Assembly: GCA_035455185.1 (NCBI GenBank)
Contig: DATIFQ010000481.1
Location: 1-7,671 of the forward strand
Length of the DNA: 7,671 nucleotides
DNA from: JAEHDI01 sp035455185
GTDB taxonomy: Bacteria; Acidobacteriota; Terriglobia; Bryobacterales; Bryobacteraceae
Direction of reading: 5' to 3'
The notes beneath the pieces are model-generated. The model saw only the letters and a program-made list of their open reading frames with translations. It did no database searches and had not been told where the DNA came from. Below are positions 6,156-7,671 of this stretch, in pieces (the first letter of the stretch is position 1; every line of letters starts with the position of its first letter). The position numbers and the translations under genes are program-made.

Positions 6156-7384
6156 TGAGCGCCACCTATCACGACCTGCGCGTCGAGCCGGAAGCGGAGG
6201 GCGCCCGGCTGCGCGTCTCGTTCCGCATCCGGAACCGGTCCGGGGAAGCGTGGCGTGGCGACGACGGATTCCGGTTCGGCTACCAGATTTTCGACCCCGA
6301 AACGAACGCGTTCATAGAGGAAGGGCAGGCGGTGGCGCCGCCGCGCGACATCGCTCCGGGAGAGACCGGAACCATCGAGGTGGGGTTGCAGCTTCCCGCC
6401 GTCCGGGGCGGTTACCGCGTGTTCGTCTCGCCGATGGTGGCCGGCGTCCGGTGGAATTACACCCGTGGCTGGCCGTTCGTGCTGCTCGACGCCGCAGTCG
6501 AGGGTGGCCGAGCGGCCGTGGTGCGAAGTCTGGTGACTACCGTGAGCCGGCTGCGGCGTGAGGCGCGCCGCCGAGCCTTGGCGAAGGTCTTCGTGTTCCC
6601 GTTTATGTCGATGTGGCGGAATCGCGGGATGATGCGTTCCCTGGTGCGCCGCGACATCCTCGGCAGGTACCGCGGTTCGTTCGGAGGAGCTTTCTGGACG
6701 CTGCTGAACCCCCTGTTGCTGATGCTGACGTATTTCTTCGTGTTCGGCATTGTGCTCCGGGCGCGGTTCAGCGGCGACCCGAGCCGCTCGGGGTTTGCCC
6801 TCTACTTCCTTGCCGGAATGCTGCCGTGGCTGCCGTTCAGCGAAGCCGCGGGACGCGCCCCGTTCGTGATGCTGGAGCACCGGAACTTCGTTAAGAAGCT
6901 CGTGTTTCCGCTGGAGACGCTGCCGGTGAACCTCGCTCTGGCGGGGCTGGTGACGCAGGCGTTCGCGCTGGTGGTGTTCACCGTGCTGCTGGTTGCGTCG
7001 CGAGGCTATGTGCCAGTGTCGGTGGCCTGGCTGCCGGTGCTGCTGGTGCCCCAAGTGCTGTTGACGGTGGGACTTTGCTGGTTTCTGGCGGCGCTTGGCG
7101 TGTATGTCCGCGACCTCGGCCAGGTGATCGGGTTCGCGTTGACGCTCTGGTTCTTCCTGACGCCGATCTGTTATCCGGAGGGGTCGTTGCCGCCGCCGGC
7201 GCTGGGGATTCTTTCGAAGAACCCGATGTTCGTGCTGGTGCGCGGCTACCGGGCGATCTTCCTGGAAAGTGCTGCGCCCTCCTTCGCGCCAATGTGGAAG
7301 CTCTGGCTGCTTTCCGCGGCCGTTTTCTTCGCCGGTCACGCCTGGTTTTACAAACTTCGGAAAAACTTCGCCGACGTGATTTGA
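6155..7384 (+). CDS. Wzm-like ABC-2 polysaccharide export permease with N-terminal beta-sandwich-like domain
   Basis: A 409-aa inner-membrane permease expected to move lipid-linked glycan across the inner membrane with a Wzt-type ATPase. ATG 6155 shares one base with the upstream stop (TGATG); GTG 6152 would add one residue with a 4-nt overlap. From about residue 150 it is a standard Wzm: an amphipathic basic entry RRDILGRYRGSFGGAFW (166-182), then about six membrane segments near 182-201, 215-235, 259-283, 290-318, 325-344 and 384-398, and the family signature NPMFVLVRGYR (356-366). Standard Wzm proteins are about 260-280 aa. Here about 115 residues precede the permease and look like an Ig-like or Wzt_C-like beta sandwich: FRIRNRSGEAW (23-33), GYQIFDPE (42-49), PPRDIAPGE (62-70), and YRVFVSPMVAGVRWNYTRGW (87-106). 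Topology puts this domain in the cytoplasm. No ATPase gene adjoins it downstream. Permease identity is firm; the N-terminal domain fold is inferred. Confidence 0.9.
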   Translation: MSATYHDLRVEPEAEGARLRVSFRIRNRSGEAWRGDDGFRFGYQIFDPETNAFIEEGQAVAPPRDIAPGETGTIEVGLQLPAVRGGYRVFVSPMVAGVRWNYTRGWPFVLLDAAVEGGRAAVVRSLVTTVSRLRREARRRALAKVFVFPFMSMWRNRGMMRSLVRRDILGRYRGSFGGAFWTLLNPLLLMLTYFFVFGIVLRARFSGDPSRSGFALYFLAGMLPWLPFSEAAGRAPFVMLEHRNFVKKLVFPLETLPVNLALAGLVTQAFALVVFTVLLVASRGYVPVSVAWLPVLLVPQVLLTVGLCWFLAALGVYVRDLGQVIGFALTLWFFLTPICYPEGSLPPPALGILSKNPMFVLVRGYRAIFLESAAPSFAPMWKLWLLSAAVFFAGHAWFYKLRKNFADVI

Positions 7385-7395
7385 GACGCTCCTTG

Positions 7396-7407
7396 CGGCG
7401 GCCGCCG
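7396..7407. other. 12-bp GC palindrome in the gap after the permease gene
   Basis: CGGCGGCCGCCG is a perfect palindrome in the 41-nt gap between the permease and the last gene, containing a NotI-type GCGGCCGC site. It has no loop and no following T-run, so it does not qualify as an intrinsic terminator. It could bind a dimeric regulator, or be chance in GC-rich DNA. I see no clear terminator between the two genes. Confidence 0.3.
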
Positions 7408-7425
7408 GCGCGATACCCTGGGGTG

Positions 7426-7671
7426 ATGCACCGTGCGTGGCTGCTGCTCCTGCTCACCGAACTGGCCGGCTTCGCCCAGCCGACTCGTCCCGTCTACGTA
7501 ATCCACCGGACGCCATCTCCCATCACCATCGACGCAAAGCTGGACGAACCCGCCTGGCGGAACGCTCCCGAAGCGGGGGAGTTCTATTTCAACTGGTGGA
7601 AGGAAGGAGAGAAGGAGCGGACCGCCGCCCGCCTGCTCTGGGACGCCGACAACCTGTACGTCAGCTACCGA
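7426..7671 (+). CDS. Secreted CBM9-like domain protein, 3'-truncated by the window edge
   Basis: The first 82 residues of an open frame that runs off the window. Residues 1-18 look like a signal peptide (MHR, then a WLLLLLTELAG core, then FAQ with cleavage expected after Ala17 or Gln18), so the product is probably exported. The mature start YVIHRTPSPITIDAKLDEPAW (24-44) has the opening of family 9-like carbohydrate-binding modules (strand, then IDAKLDEPAW). WWKEG (57-61), followed by ARLLWDADNLYVSYR, continues that pattern. CBM9-like domains bind sugar ends or act as C-terminal parts of larger secreted proteins; here the domain is at the N-terminus, as in short acidobacterial CBM9-like proteins. 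ATG 7426 follows GGGGTG, a weak ribosome binding site. Whether it belongs to the glycan operon is uncertain; the 41-nt gap allows co-transcription. Confidence 0.8.
   Translation, partial: MHRAWLLLLLTELAGFAQPTRPVYVIHRTPSPITIDAKLDEPAWRNAPEAGEFYFNWWKEGEKERTAARLLWDADNLYVSYR

Noticed and set aside
6146..7339. 397-aa open frame on the - strand over the permease gene
   Set aside because: It is rich in His, Gln, Arg and Pro with no domain pattern, as expected for the antisense of a GC-rich membrane protein gene.
7385..7425. Intrinsic terminator after the permease
   Set aside because: The GC palindrome has no loop and no T-run follows it.
1..7671. CRISPR arrays, tRNA or rRNA genes, insertion sequences, toxin-antitoxin pairs
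   Set aside because: No regularly spaced repeats, RNA gene landmarks, or transposase or toxin-like frames were seen; the window is almost fully occupied by the seven + strand genes.

Overview
The window is a high-GC (about two thirds G+C by eye, not counted) bacterial segment with every gene on the + strand. It reads as the distal part of a surface-polysaccharide (O-antigen or capsule-like) cluster of the ABC-transporter-dependent type. Protein style points to Acidobacteriota, perhaps the Bryobacterales/Solibacter group: the GT4 wording, the DUF3108 exported protein, and a CBM9-like secreted protein whose WWKEG stretch I associate with that phylum. This assignment is from memory of families, not from a search.

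Layout: (1) nt 2-1054, 3' part of a GT4 glycosyltransferase whose start lies before the window. Its coding sequence carries an in-frame palindromic insert with 19-nt arms at 51-69 and 116-134. (2) nt 1020-2270 (or from 1095), a second GT4-like enzyme. (3) A 41-nt gap with a TATACT box close to the next start. (4) nt 2312-3469, a third, canonical GT4. (5) nt 3466-4176, an exported DUF3108 protein starting in an ATGA overlap. (6) nt 4179-6155, a two-domain protein joining a GT4 glycosyltransferase to a class I SAM methyltransferase through an acidic Pro/Glu linker. (7) nt 6155-7384, a Wzm-type ABC-2 permease with an extra N-terminal beta-sandwich-like domain, starting in a TGATG overlap. (8) A 41-nt gap with a GC palindrome. 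(9) nt 7426 to the window end, the start of a secreted CBM9-like protein.

How the genes may work together: the glycosyltransferases would build a glycan on a lipid carrier at the inner face of the inner membrane, and the permease would export it. The notable arrangement is a glycosyltransferase-methyltransferase fusion that overlaps a permease bearing a carbohydrate-recognition-like domain. In E. coli O8/O9a-type systems, a methyl-containing terminal cap is read by the C-terminal domain of the ATPase Wzt before export. Here the reader-like domain appears to be on the permease, and no ATPase gene lies next to it in this window. That makes a relocated cap-and-export checkpoint a concrete, testable hypothesis.
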